NCBI GenBank assembly: GCA_022822325.1
Contig: JAJEBW010000030.1
Span: forward strand, 1-43,578
Length of the DNA stretch: 43,578 nt
Source of the DNA: Gemmatimonadota bacterium
Lineage (GTDB): Bacteria > Gemmatimonadota > Gemmatimonadetes > Longimicrobiales > Gaopeijiaceae
Reading direction: 5' to 3'
Positions 9,323 to 18,529 of this stretch are shown in pieces. Below the pieces are notes generated by a model that did no database searches, was not told where the DNA came from, and saw nothing but the letters and a program-made list of their open reading frames with translations. The stretch's first letter is position 1. Each line of letters begins with the position of its first letter. A program made the translations under genes and the position numbers.

Positions 9323-9589
9323 TCACCGCCCCCTGCGGATTCGCGGATCGTCCCCGCTCGAACGCAATCGTCCCGCCTTCGGGCGCTCCTCGAGCAGTTG
9401 CTCCAGAAAATCCACCCGTTCCTCGAGGCGTTGGACCTCGTTCGAGAGGTGGCTGTCGTCGGGGGTGCCGCGGGCCGACAGCTCGTCGATGCGACCCTCC
9501 AGCCGGGAGAGACGCAGGTAGTTCTCGCGACGGTATGTGCGCAGAAGCACATAGCTCGCGATGATGACGATGATCATGGCGATGCTCAC
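9323..9589 (-). CDS. PspB-like small membrane protein with coiled coil
   Basis: An 88-residue protein starting at GTG 9589, preceded by GGAAGG seven bases upstream; a later ATG (9577) is possible. Residues 2-17 form one membrane span (IAMIIVIIASYVLL), followed by RTYRREN and two heptad-like stretches (LSRLEGRIDELSA and EVQRLEERVDFLEQLLEER), then a basic tail. This architecture is that of phage-shock-protein-B-like proteins, which sit in the inner membrane and relay envelope stress. No pspA or pspC homologue is in the window, so the name describes shape rather than proven function. It is convergent with the Tsx-like gene. Confidence 0.6.
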   Translation of the reverse strand: MSIAMIIVIIASYVLLRTYRRENYLRLSRLEGRIDELSARGTPDDSHLSNEVQRLEERVDFLEQLLEERPKAGRLRSSGDDPRIRRGR

Positions 9590-9684
9590 GGACTAACCTT
9601 CCCTTCGAACTCGTGTTTGCGGTCGTTGGTGGCGGCGTCCGAGGAACCCGCCAGCCGTCGAATGCGCACTCCGCCGATGCCCGC

Positions 9685-12123
9685 TCACCGCCGCTGCGCC
9701 TCCGCCTCCAACTGCGTCAGAAGATCGCGGATCGAGGCGTCGTCGGGCAAGAACTCCGCCGCGCGCCGGGCATGGGGCAGCGCTTCCTCCACGGCCCCGG
9801 TCTGCGCCAGCGCCAGCGCCAGATTGCGATGGACCCCGCCGAGCCCGGGACCCAGTCGCGCGGCCTCCCGGTAGTATCTTGCCGCCGATCCCGGATCGCG
9901 ATTGCGCATGTAGATGTTGCCCAGGTTGAACCACGCGAGCGGTTCCGCCGGATTCAGGGCGATCGCGGCCTGGTATTGGCCGATTGCGCCCGCCGGGTCG
10001 CCCGACGCCGCACGGGCAATCCCCAGATTCACATGGACGAGCGGCTGCAGCGAATCGGCGGCCAGACTCGCGGAGAGGGCCTCGATGGCGCCGTCGTGGT
10101 CGCCGGTCTGGTTGAGGAGGAGTCCCAGTGCGCGCAGGGCCGCGGCATCGCCCGGCAGAACGCGCAACGCCCGCCGCAGGAGCGCCTCGGCCTCCGCCGC
10201 CTCGCCCCGGGCGGCCGCCTCGTCGGAGAGGAAGCCCAGGATCATGACCTGGCGGCGGCGCACAGCGAGCTCCGAAGCCGCATTCCCGTTCCCGGCCGCA
10301 GGCAGCTCGCCGACCGAATCCGCAACCTGAAGGGTCGCCCGCGCCAACGCCCGCAAATCGGGATCGTTCGCCGCGGCCATCCGCCGGATCCGGGCCGCCG
10401 CCTCCGCCTCCAGTCCCCCACCCACCCCCACCCACCCCGCAAGGAACCGCGCCAGCCCCCGGAAGCGGTCGAAGTTCCCCGGCTCGTCGGGATGCAGCAA
10501 CATGCGCGCGGCCTGCCCGGCCCCCATCCCCTCCGTCGCGGCCAGCATACCCGCGCTGACCCGGTCGAGCGGCTTCGTCTCTCCCCACCAGTCGGCCACC
10601 TGGCCGCCCAGGCGCAACTCGCTGCGGTCGGAATGGCAACCGCGGCAGGCGCTTACCAGCCCCAGCCTTCCATCGAGCTGCGGCCGCGGCACCGGAATCG
10701 TGTGGTCGGAGCGCGCGAAGGGCACCTGGTCCCCCACCTCGGGGTGCTGCAGGTAGGGCATGTGACAGGCGACGCAGCGCGACCCCGGCGACCCGGCCGG
10801 ATGAAAGGTGTGAGTCTCGGGCGCCGCCGCCTTCGATGCGTGGCAGGAGGTGCACTGGCGGTCGTCGGTCTCGCTGGACAGAGGCGCGCGATTGATGTCC
10901 CAGTACCCCAAACCGTGCGGTTCGTGGCAGTTCACGCAGCTCATGGCGCCGTTCACGTAGCAGGACGACGACAGGTGGTTCCCCTGATAGGCGAAGGTGC
11001 GCACGCGTCCGTCGGGCAGCCAGGGATCGTCGCCCAGGACGGGCAGCGCGAGGGCGTAGTGATCGGAGAGGGCGGCGCCCGGACGCCCGGTTGAGGACGC
11101 CCCGGCGAGGTAGCCTTCGCGGACGACGTCCTTGAGCGCATGACACTGAAAGCAGACTTGCAGCGAGCTCTCGACGTCGTCGTTGACGCGGCTGGCCAGG
11201 CCGATGTCGGGGGGAAGGGAGGCGGGGGAAGGGATGGCGGGCGAAGTCGCCGCGGTGGCGGGTGAAGCGGCCGAACCTGATGCGGGGGGACGGATTTCCG
11301 GGGAAGAAGGACCGGACGCGGGCGAAGGGACGCCGGCCGCGGCCATCAGCTCGATGTGGCGCCGCGCCGGTCCATGACAGCTCTCGCAGTTGATTTCGAG
11401 GCCGTGGAAGCGCGTCTCGATGCCCTGGCCGGGATCCAGACGGGCGGTGATCTGGCTCCCATGGCAGGACTGGCAGTTCGCGAAGCGCGACAGGGTGCCC
11501 AGGGTGCGCGCCGGAGGCCAGTCGCCACAGTCGGCCAGCGCCATCTCGGCGGTGACGGGAACCCAGCCCTCGTCGGTGCGGCTCCCCGTATTGCAGAACC
11601 AGCGGCCAAGCTGGCGCGAGTAGTCGAAGGGAAGAAAGCGGACCGTGCCATCGGGCAGCCGCGTGACGAAGCCCTGGGTGCCGCCACCCAGCATGTGACC
11701 GCCGCCGATCACTCCGTCCACCGCGATCGCCACCTCTTCGCGGCCCTCCTGCCGCACCACGAATCGGTGCCGCCCGGCGGAATCGACAAGTGGAAACACC
11801 ACCGCATCGCGAAAGACGATCGGCGTTCCGTCGAAGGGCGCGATCACCGTTTCCGGGCCTGCCTCGCCCCCGGCGCGACCGTGGGTGGAGCGCGCCCAGC
11901 TCGCGAACTGCTCCTGGTGGCAGCCGGCGCAGGCCTCCGAACCCGCATAGTCCTCCATCGCGACCGGGAACGCGGCCGCCTCGGCCACGCTCGGGTCGCC
12001 GCCACGCGCGTCCCCACAGGCGGTGGCCGCAAGCGCCATGGGAATCGCGCACAGGGGAAGCCGCAGCCGTCCCGCCGCCGCCATTTGCCGCACCGCGCCC
12101 CGCAAGGACCGCGTCGCCCTCAT
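9685..12123 (-). CDS. Eight-haem cytochrome c with C-terminal TPR domain
   Basis: An 812-residue exported protein. Starting at ATG 12123, which follows a GGAGG-rich tract, an N-terminal hydrophobic segment (LRLPLCAIPMALAATAC) could be a signal or lipoprotein peptide. Eight CxxCH motifs are seen in order: CAGCH (residue 65), CQSCH, CESCH, CFQCH, CVNCH, CTSCH, CVACH and CRGCH, consistent with a cytochrome-c554-like multihaem domain. The last 190 residues contain at least four TPR units (e.g. ALLRRALRVLPGDAAAL, AIGQYQAAIALNPAEPLAWF). A low-complexity Pro/Ser/Ala insertion sits near residue 275, between CESCH and CFQCH. It follows the four-haem cytochrome and is probably in its operon. An alternative ATG at 12147 overlaps that gene's stop but yields MMGGGGGG. 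Electron partners are unknown. Confidence 0.88.
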   Translation of the reverse strand: MRATRSLRGAVRQMAAAGRLRLPLCAIPMALAATACGDARGGDPSVAEAAAFPVAMEDYAGSEACAGCHQEQFASWARSTHGRAGGEAGPETVIAPFDGTPIVFRDAVVFPLVDSAGRHRFVVRQEGREEVAIAVDGVIGGGHMLGGGTQGFVTRLPDGTVRFLPFDYSRQLGRWFCNTGSRTDEGWVPVTAEMALADCGDWPPARTLGTLSRFANCQSCHGSQITARLDPGQGIETRFHGLEINCESCHGPARRHIELMAAAGVPSPASGPSSPEIRPPASGSAASPATAATSPAIPSPASLPPDIGLASRVNDDVESSLQVCFQCHALKDVVREGYLAGASSTGRPGAALSDHYALALPVLGDDPWLPDGRVRTFAYQGNHLSSSCYVNGAMSCVNCHEPHGLGYWDINRAPLSSETDDRQCTSCHASKAAAPETHTFHPAGSPGSRCVACHMPYLQHPEVGDQVPFARSDHTIPVPRPQLDGRLGLVSACRGCHSDRSELRLGGQVADWWGETKPLDRVSAGMLAATEGMGAGQAARMLLHPDEPGNFDRFRGLARFLAGWVGVGGGLEAEAAARIRRMAAANDPDLRALARATLQVADSVGELPAAGNGNAASELAVRRRQVMILGFLSDEAAARGEAAEAEALLRRALRVLPGDAAALRALGLLLNQTGDHDGAIEALSASLAADSLQPLVHVNLGIARAASGDPAGAIGQYQAAIALNPAEPLAWFNLGNIYMRNRDPGSAARYYREAARLGPGLGGVHRNLALALAQTGAVEEALPHARRAAEFLPDDASIRDLLTQLEAEAQRR

Positions 12124-12143
12124 CCCCCCACCCCCCCCTCCCA

Positions 12144-13652
12144 TCATCGACCGACTCGCCGTCCGTCGCGCGACCACGCCGGACCTTGGCAACGGCACAG
12201 CACCCGAATCCACGCCACCAGCGCGCGCTTTTCGCCATCGTCGAGCGAGGCCCCGAAGGCGGGCATGCGGTGACTTTTCCCCAGGATCCAGCCGCCCGCA
12301 TGGATGCCGTCGTAGAGGGTGTCGTCGGTTCGCAGCGACATCGCCGCCGAATCCGCATGCGCGGTGGGGGTCGCCGGCAGGAAGGGCGCGTTGAATCCGT
12401 CCCCGCGGCCGGTGGGACCGTGGCAGGGCGCACAACGATTCGCATAGAGCGCGGCGCCCGTAGCCGCAAGGTCGTCGGGCGGGGGTGGAAGATCGGTTGG
12501 CGGCGGGTCGATTCGCAGTCGTTCGCTTCCGGTCCATTCGCCTTCGCGCCCCAGAAGGTACGAAGCGATCAGGTCGATTCGGTCGGGTTGCTCCAGCGAG
12601 GCGGGCATGACGGCGCCGGGAGACAGGTGCGCGGGATCGGCGATCAGCGCCCGCACATGGGACGGTTGAAGGCGTTGGGCAATCCCGTCCAGGGAAGGAC
12701 CGATCCGACCGCCATCGTCGCCGAGGGCGTGACAGCCAAGGCAGCTCCAGCGTTGGCGAAGGAGGGTGGCGGCCTTGGCGCTGGAAAATGGCGAGAGGGT
12801 GGCGGCCTCCCATTCGGGCACGGCGGGCAGCGGATTTGCGGCGGCCATCTCCGCGCGGTCGGCGAGCAGAAAGTCGGCCAGGGCGGCGACCTCGGTTGCG
12901 GAGAGCGCGAAGTCGGGCATCCGTTCGCCGCGGCCGGGTGTGACGCCCGCCGGCCGGATCGGGACGGGGGCGGCGAGATACCGGGTCAGCCATTCGCGCT
13001 GGAGACGCAACCGGACGAGGCCGAGATCGGGGGCCGGGCTCTGCGGCTCGATCCCGGGATGGATGTGGCAGCCGGCGCAGTTCAGCGCCTCGAAGAGGGA
13101 GCGTCCCACCGCGGGTCCGGCATCGGGATGGCGCTCCATCGCGGTGCGCAGCGCATCGTCCACGCCGCGCAGTTCGCGGTCGTTGGCGACGAAGAGCGCC
13201 AGTGCCACCCGTTCGGCCTCGTCCAGATCGTAGCGGGGCATGCGCGCCGGGGCGATCTCGGGGCGGATGCGCTGGGGATCGGCCAGATAGTGAAAGATGA
13301 AGGCGGGCGCAAGCGGGGCGGCATCGTCGCCGAATGGGGGCGCCAGCGCGCGGATCGTGGCCGCGCCGGAGAGGCCGGCGTGACAGCCGCCGCAGCCGAG
13401 CGAATCGGCCAGAGCGGCGCCGCGGGGAAGTTGGGGGCGGGGTCGGCCGAGAGGCGGAACGCGGTCGGCGAGCGGCGCCCCGGGGGTGAGGCGCGCCTGG
13501 CGAGAGGGCGAGGCCACGAGGGATTCCTGGACCCGGGGCGAGGCCGCGACGGGGTGGGGCGGAGGGGGGGCGGGGGGATGAATGCTCGGGGCCGCGGCCA
13601 GGAGCGCGACGAGCGGGGCGGCGGCGAGCGCCGGTGGGCTGCGCCTGTTCAT
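12144..13652 (-). CDS. Four-haem c-type cytochrome, exported
   Basis: A 502-residue protein. ATG 13652 gives MNRRSPPALAAAPLVALLAA, a signal peptide followed by a Pro-rich linker. Four CxxCH haem motifs occur: CGGCH (residue 87), CAGCH, CLGCH and CAPCH. Between them are cytochrome-c-like helices with possible Met axial ligands (RMPDF, VMPASL, RMPAFG). The C-terminal domain (GAALYANRCAPCHGPTGRGDG...RMPAFGASLDDGEKRALVAWI) is a standard class I cytochrome c. It is probably periplasmic or membrane associated and co-transcribed with the eight-haem TPR cytochrome. The gene is divergent from the acyl-CoA ligase; the 110-bp gap holds a TACAAT (13659-13664, plus strand) that could be a -10 box. Confidence 0.88.
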   Translation of the reverse strand: MNRRSPPALAAAPLVALLAAAPSIHPPAPPPPHPVAASPRVQESLVASPSRQARLTPGAPLADRVPPLGRPRPQLPRGAALADSLGCGGCHAGLSGAATIRALAPPFGDDAAPLAPAFIFHYLADPQRIRPEIAPARMPRYDLDEAERVALALFVANDRELRGVDDALRTAMERHPDAGPAVGRSLFEALNCAGCHIHPGIEPQSPAPDLGLVRLRLQREWLTRYLAAPVPIRPAGVTPGRGERMPDFALSATEVAALADFLLADRAEMAAANPLPAVPEWEAATLSPFSSAKAATLLRQRWSCLGCHALGDDGGRIGPSLDGIAQRLQPSHVRALIADPAHLSPGAVMPASLEQPDRIDLIASYLLGREGEWTGSERLRIDPPPTDLPPPPDDLAATGAALYANRCAPCHGPTGRGDGFNAPFLPATPTAHADSAAMSLRTDDTLYDGIHAGGWILGKSHRMPAFGASLDDGEKRALVAWIRVLCRCQGPAWSRDGRRVGR

Positions 13653-13762
13653 GGGCTGTACAATAGATGCGTCGCCCCGCCGGAGACAATGGTCCGACCG
13701 GAGACAGGCACGCGGACAACGGCCCATCGGGAACCCGGCCAGGTGAATTGATCCGACCAGGG

Positions 13763-15595
13763 ATGGGAGGCCCGGTCACGGGGAAAACCGGCCGGCGCCC
13801 GCGGACAAGGGAAAAGGAGATCGGAATCGCCGCCGCCACGACCCTGACCGACCGCATTCGCCGCCCCGAGGTGGCCCGCCGCACCGCACTGGTCGATGCG
13901 CGCGGTCCCTGCAGCTACGCCGAGCTTGCCGAGCTGGCCGAGGAATGGAGATCGGCGACCGTGGAGGCCGCGGGCGGCGCCGACGCGTTGGCCGGCCAGA
14001 GGGTCGCGTGGCTGATCCCGCCGGGCCGCGATCATGTGGCGGTGCAGCTTGGGGTCTGGGCCGGGGGCGCGATCGCCGTGCCGCTCGCGTTGTCGCATCC
14101 GCTTCGGGAGTTGGAATACATCCTGGACGATGCCCGTCCCCGCGTGGTCGTGGTGGATTCATCGCTCGCGCAGGGACCGGATCTCGCCGCCGCCGCGACC
14201 GCGCGCGGGGCCAAGGCGCTCGCTCTTCCCCCCCGCCCCCCTACCTCCCCTTCCCCCCCGGTCGCGGGCACGGCCGCCGACCCCGCCCTCATCATCTACA
14301 CCAGCGGCACCACCGGAGCTCCGAAGGGAGCGCTCACCACCCACCGCAACCTCGCGGCCCAGATCACCGCGCTCACCTCCGCCTGGGAGTGGACGGCCGC
14401 CGACCGCATCCTCCACACCCTTCCCCTGCACCACATTCACGGCATCGTCAACGCGCTGGCCTGCGCGCTCTGGTCCGGCGCCGGCTGCGAGTTCGGTTCG
14501 GCGCGGCCGCATGCGATCTGGGACCGCCTCGCGGCGGGCGGAATCACCCTCTTCATGTCTGTGCCGACCATCTACCGGCGTCTGATCCGGAGCTGGGAGG
14601 AGGCTCCGGCGGCGCAGCGAGTCAGGTGGTCGCGGGGCGCGAGACGGCTGCGGCTGATGGTCTCCGGTTCGGCCGCGCTTCCAGCCCGGACCCTCGAGCG
14701 CTGGCGCGCAATCACCGGTCACACCCTCCTGGAGCGCTACGGAATGACCGAGATCGGGATGGCGCTCTCGAATCCGCTGCGGGGCGAACGTCGGGCCGGC
14801 CATGTGGGCACGCCGCTGCCGGGCGTCGATCTGCGGATCGTGAACAGCTCCGGCGAGCCGGTGCCGACGGGCCGGAGCGGCGAGATCGAGGTCCGGGGGC
14901 CGCAGGTCTTTCGCGAATACTGGGGAAGGCCGGACGAGACGGCGGCGGCCTTTCGGGACGGCTGGTTCCGGACCGGCGACGAGGCCTGCCGGGACGCAAA
15001 CGGCGTGGTGCGGATCCTGGGACGAAGCAGCGTGGACATCGTCAACACTGGCGGATACAAGGTGTCGGCGCTGGAGGTCGAGGAGATCTACCGGACGCAT
15101 CCCGGGGTTTCCGACATGGCGGTCGTGGGAGTCCCGCACCCGGAGTGGGGCGAGCAACTGCGGGCGGCCTGGGTGCCTGCGAGGGGAAGGACCGGCGGCG
15201 ACGCCCCGCACCAGGCGCCTGTCGAGAGGTTCCAGTCGTCGGCCGCGGCGGACCGCGCATCCACCGAAGAACGCCCGCCCGCCGGAGCACGCGCATCCAG
15301 GGCAGAAACAAATGTTCCGGCCGCGACCGCAACCGATTCCCCCACCCTCGCCGACGGGAACCGGTCCACCATTGCCGACGCCGCCGAGCTTCGCGCCTGG
15401 GGGAAGGAACGACTGGCGCCCTACAAGGTTCCGCATCGCTTCCTCGCCGTCGACGCGCTTCCCCGCAATGCGATGGGAAAGGTGCAGAAGCCGCGGCTCG
15501 CGCGCATCTTGATGGACGCCGACGCCGATCGCCCGCCCGGCGCTTCCGGTCCCGCGACCGGCTCCGCCCACCCTTCCTCCGGAAAATCCCCTTGA
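13763..15595 (+). CDS. Malonyl-CoA synthase-like acyl-CoA ligase
   Basis: A 610-residue AMP-forming ligase. It has the P-loop IIYTSGTTGAPKGA (residue about 178), LPLHHIHGIVNALACALWSG, LFMSVPTIYRRLI, LMVSGSAALP, ERYGMTEIGMALSNPL, and the hinge region GWFRTGDEA followed by NTGGYKVSALEVEE. The terminal NAMGKVQK carries the catalytic lysine. The HHIHG and MTEIGMALSNPL blocks favour the MatB/ACSF3 malonyl-CoA synthase group. About 74 residues of Arg/Ala/Pro-rich sequence (15175-15395) are inserted in the C-terminal domain, where homologues have a short loop. The start is uncertain: ATG 13763 is used, but TTG 13748 or a later codon is possible. The stop overlaps a TTG start of a symporter, so substrate uptake and CoA activation appear coupled. 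Confidence 0.85.
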   Translation: MGGPVTGKTGRRPRTREKEIGIAAATTLTDRIRRPEVARRTALVDARGPCSYAELAELAEEWRSATVEAAGGADALAGQRVAWLIPPGRDHVAVQLGVWAGGAIAVPLALSHPLRELEYILDDARPRVVVVDSSLAQGPDLAAAATARGAKALALPPRPPTSPSPPVAGTAADPALIIYTSGTTGAPKGALTTHRNLAAQITALTSAWEWTAADRILHTLPLHHIHGIVNALACALWSGAGCEFGSARPHAIWDRLAAGGITLFMSVPTIYRRLIRSWEEAPAAQRVRWSRGARRLRLMVSGSAALPARTLERWRAITGHTLLERYGMTEIGMALSNPLRGERRAGHVGTPLPGVDLRIVNSSGEPVPTGRSGEIEVRGPQVFREYWGRPDETAAAFRDGWFRTGDEACRDANGVVRILGRSSVDIVNTGGYKVSALEVEEIYRTHPGVSDMAVVGVPHPEWGEQLRAAWVPARGRTGGDAPHQAPVERFQSSAAADRASTEERPPAGARASRAETNVPAATATDSPTLADGNRSTIADAAELRAWGKERLAPYKVPHRFLAVDALPRNAMGKVQKPRLARILMDADADRPPGASGPATGSAHPSSGKSP

Positions 15596-17091
15596 TTCAG
15601 GCCATCCTGGACAACCTGCGCGACTACTGGTTCGTTCATCTTCTCCTGCTTTTCTACACGGCGCTCCTCGCCTGGCACGCCTGGTCGGGCAATCGCAGCA
15701 CCCGCGGCGTCGCGGACTACTTCGTCGGGGGACGGGCGATGGGGCCGGTGGCGATCGGGCTCTCCTTCTTCGCGACCTATTCGAGCACCAACTCCTTCGT
15801 GGGATTCTCGGGCCAGGCCTACGAGTGGGGGGTGACCTGGTTCCTGCTCGTTCCCTTCGTGGTGGGACTCTCGCTCTTCGCGTGGGTGGGCGTGGCGCCA
15901 AGGCTGCGCACCTTCACCGAATCGCTGGGATCGCTGACGATTCCGGACTTCATCGGCTTCCGCTTCGGCAGTCCGGCGGCGCGCGTGCTGGCGGCGGTGA
16001 TCGTGATCTTCGCCTCGTTCTTCTACATGACGGCGGTCTTCAAGGGAATCGGCAATCTGCTGGAGGTCTTCCTGGAGATTCCCTACCGAACCGCGATCAT
16101 CGTCGTCTTCTTCATCGTGATGGCCTATACGGTGGTGGGGGGGTTCATCTCGGTGGTGAAGACCGACGCCGTGCAGGGACTGGTGATGGCGGTGGCGGCA
16201 ATGCTGCTCTTCGGGGGAACGGTGGCGGCGGCGGGGGGGCTGGGATCCTACCGGGAGCTGGCGGCCGATCCGCTGACCGAGCCTCTGCTGCGCTGGGGAG
16301 GCGGCGTGTCGGTTCCCTTCGCGCTCGGGGTCGTCTTTGCCGCAACGGTGAAGTTCGCGGTCGAGCCGCGCCAGCTTTCGCGCTTCTACGCGATCGAGAA
16401 CCGGGCCGCGATCCGAAAGGGGGTCTGGGTCTCGACGCTGGCCTTCGTGGTGGTCTACACCCTGCTGATTCCGGTGGGACTCTATGCGCGCAATGTGGTG
16501 GGAGGCGGCCTGTCCGAAACCGATCTGGTGGTGCCGCAACTCCTCGCCGCGGAGGGCGTTTTTCCCTTCTGGGCCAGCGCCTTCCTGCTGCTTGCGATGG
16601 TGGCCGCGGCGATGTCCTCGCTCGACAGCGTGCTCCTGGTGATGGCCTCGACCACGCAGCGCGACATCGTGGGGATGCTGGGCCGGGCGCAGTCGGAGCG
16701 TTCGGCGCTGACCGCGACCCGTCTTTATGTGGCGCTCTTCGCCCTGATCACCGCGATCATCGCGCTCAATCCCCCGGATGGAATCGTAGGACTCACCGCG
16801 CTCTCGGGGGCGATTTACGGCGCCTGCTTCGGGCCCGCGCTGATTCTGGGTCTGTACTGGCGGCGGGGAAATGGGGCGGCGGCGGTGGCGTCCTTCGCAA
16901 CGGGTCTGCTGGCGCTGCTTTCCTGGGACTGGCTTCCCTTCGGCGCCGCCGTCCACCAGGTCTTCCCGGCGGTCGGGCTCTCCTTCCTGGTGTACTGGAT
17001 TGTGGCGCGGCGGACCGATCCGCATGGGGGCGAAGAGGTGGAGGCGCTCTTCGAGGCGGAGAGGGGGCGGGGATCGAGATCAGGTCCATGA
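15592..17091 (+). CDS. Sodium:solute symporter family protein
   Basis: A 499-residue inner-membrane protein with 12-13 predicted spans. It starts at TTG 15592, overlapping the ligase stop (TTGA), with MIQAILDNLRDYWF. The pattern DYFVGGRAMGPVAIGLSFFATYSS is the usual first-helix region of sodium:solute symporters, and SLTIPDFIGFRFGS, GGFISVVKTDAVQG and MSSLDSVLLVMASTTQRDI are conserved downstream blocks. It belongs to a different subgroup from the VC_2705-type gene and has no DUF4212 partner. The overlap with the malonyl-CoA-synthase-like gene suggests it imports that enzyme's substrate, perhaps a dicarboxylate; this is inference from context. Confidence 0.92.
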   Translation: MIQAILDNLRDYWFVHLLLLFYTALLAWHAWSGNRSTRGVADYFVGGRAMGPVAIGLSFFATYSSTNSFVGFSGQAYEWGVTWFLLVPFVVGLSLFAWVGVAPRLRTFTESLGSLTIPDFIGFRFGSPAARVLAAVIVIFASFFYMTAVFKGIGNLLEVFLEIPYRTAIIVVFFIVMAYTVVGGFISVVKTDAVQGLVMAVAAMLLFGGTVAAAGGLGSYRELAADPLTEPLLRWGGGVSVPFALGVVFAATVKFAVEPRQLSRFYAIENRAAIRKGVWVSTLAFVVVYTLLIPVGLYARNVVGGGLSETDLVVPQLLAAEGVFPFWASAFLLLAMVAAAMSSLDSVLLVMASTTQRDIVGMLGRAQSERSALTATRLYVALFALITAIIALNPPDGIVGLTALSGAIYGACFGPALILGLYWRRGNGAAAVASFATGLLALLSWDWLPFGAAVHQVFPAVGLSFLVYWIVARRTDPHGGEEVEALFEAERGRGSRSGP

Positions 17092-17134
17092 TCGGACCGA
17101 GCTCTTCGGATCCGTTCCCCCCCGGGCAAGCCTC

Positions 17135-17152
17135 TCGCGCGCCGACGCGCGA
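17135..17152. terminator. GC hairpin between convergent genes
   Basis: TCGCGCG and CGCGCGA form a perfect seven-base-pair stem around a CCGA loop, in the 157-bp gap between the convergent symporter and M29-like genes. There is no T-run, so it is a candidate transcript end or insulator hairpin only. Confidence 0.35.
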
Positions 17153-17248
17153 AAGCGAGCAACCTCACGGCAATCGTCCGCGCGGTGGCGTTGTGGCTCC
17201 ACGGGCGAGCAACCGCCGGCGCCCGAAGCGGGCAGCCTCACCCCACGC

Positions 17249-18529
17249 TCACCTCTCCACCAGCCTCCCATCCCGGACCCATGTCTCGCCATCGACGGCG
17301 ACGGTCGCATCGGCGAAGAAGTTCCAGCGCACGTAGCCGCCCCCGATCGTGCCGCCCAGCTCGGTGTTGTCGCCCAGCGAGAGCCGCACCACGCCCGCGC
17401 CGTAGCCGTAGTAGGGGATCCAGTCTTCGCCGTCAGGCACCGCCAACAGCGGGTTGAGACCCAGGGCAAACTCGCGAAAGACCATCCCCGCCTCGCCCGC
17501 GGCTGCCATCTCCGCATCGACCGCGGCCCGGGCGGCTCCGGGCGCCGCAACCATCGCCACCCGGCCGCCCTCGAAGGTCATCGTCACCCTCTCCACCCGT
17601 TCCCCGCCCCACGGCGCGGGCGGGAAGCGAATCCGTCCCTCCACCGTTTCGAGCAGGGGAAGCACCCGAACCGCCCCCGCGGGCAACTCCACCTCGCGAT
17701 CGATCAGGTTGCGGGCGCCGCCGGCTCGCGCGGCCGAGGCGTCGCCATCCTGGCGCGTCACCGGCTGGTCGCCCACATGGAAGCGAATGTCGGTGCCCAG
17801 CGGCGTCGTCACCCGCACCTCGCCGCCTCGCACCGCGGCCTCGAACTCGGCCAGCGTCGCCGCCAGCGCCTCGTAGTCGGTCTCGAGAACCGCCCTCTGA
17901 TAGAGCCGGTCGGCGGGCGGATCCATGGCCAGCTCCTCCATCTCCGGCGAGGTCTTTCCCGCCCAGTGGAAGTGCACGGTGCGGCCCCGGCCCTCGCGCA
18001 GCAGATCCTGAAGCGCGCGGTAGAGATCGGCGGGGAGGGCCGGATCGGGAAGCGCGCCCGGCATCTTGACCGCGGCATCCACCTCGTCCAATGCACCGGG
18101 CCAGCCCCCGGGTCCATCGGCCAACAGCTCGGCGAAGGGGGTGGGTTCGGTCCCGGGCAACGCATTTCCCTGCACATCGACGGCGCCCAGCGCGACGCCG
18201 CCCGCGGCATCGATCGCCCGCAGGAGCAAGGGCGTCAACGCATCCCAGCGGCTTCCCCCCTGGCCCAGGAGCAGCACCCGCTCGCCGGGCTCCAGCGCCA
18301 GCCGCGCGACGATCATCTCGGTCAGCGCCCCGTAATCCAGCTCGAAGTCCGACTCGATGGCCGCATCGTCCGCGCCCGCGCCCTCAATGGATGCCGCCTC
18401 CGGGCTTGCCACGCCGCCGGGCGAGATCGCGGCATCCTCCGGATTCTCCGCGCCGTCGGGCGCGCAGGCCCAGATCGGCGCCAGCGCCAACAGCGACCAA
18501 CCGGAGGGGGGGGAATGGCGACAACGCAT
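17249..18529 (-). CDS. M29 aminopeptidase-like lipoprotein, metal site degraded
   Basis: A 426-residue protein. ATG 18529 opens a signal segment (WSLLALAPIWAC) with a plausible lipobox IWA-C. The rest has the order of M29 (aminopeptidase T-like) proteins: an N-terminal domain with GERVLLLGQGG, then NLIDREVELPAGAV, VEGRIRFPP, REFALGLNPLL and a final GDNTELGGTIGGGY. In characterised M29 enzymes two zinc or cobalt ions are held by Glu, His, Tyr and Asp residues in the last third. Here the EFALG glutamate remains, but the H-x-D segment near the end reads RWNF, so the usual histidine/aspartate pair is missing. It may be a non-catalytic or changed-function relative. It stands alone, convergent with the symporter. 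Confidence 0.6.
   Translation of the reverse strand: MRCRHSPPSGWSLLALAPIWACAPDGAENPEDAAISPGGVASPEAASIEGAGADDAAIESDFELDYGALTEMIVARLALEPGERVLLLGQGGSRWDALTPLLLRAIDAAGGVALGAVDVQGNALPGTEPTPFAELLADGPGGWPGALDEVDAAVKMPGALPDPALPADLYRALQDLLREGRGRTVHFHWAGKTSPEMEELAMDPPADRLYQRAVLETDYEALAATLAEFEAAVRGGEVRVTTPLGTDIRFHVGDQPVTRQDGDASAARAGGARNLIDREVELPAGAVRVLPLLETVEGRIRFPPAPWGGERVERVTMTFEGGRVAMVAAPGAARAAVDAEMAAAGEAGMVFREFALGLNPLLAVPDGEDWIPYYGYGAGVVRLSLGDNTELGGTIGGGYVRWNFFADATVAVDGETWVRDGRLVER

Noticed and set aside
12124..12147. ATG 12147 as start of the eight-haem cytochrome
   Set aside because: It would add MMGGGGGG from the G-rich tract; that tract serves better as the ribosome site for ATG 12123.
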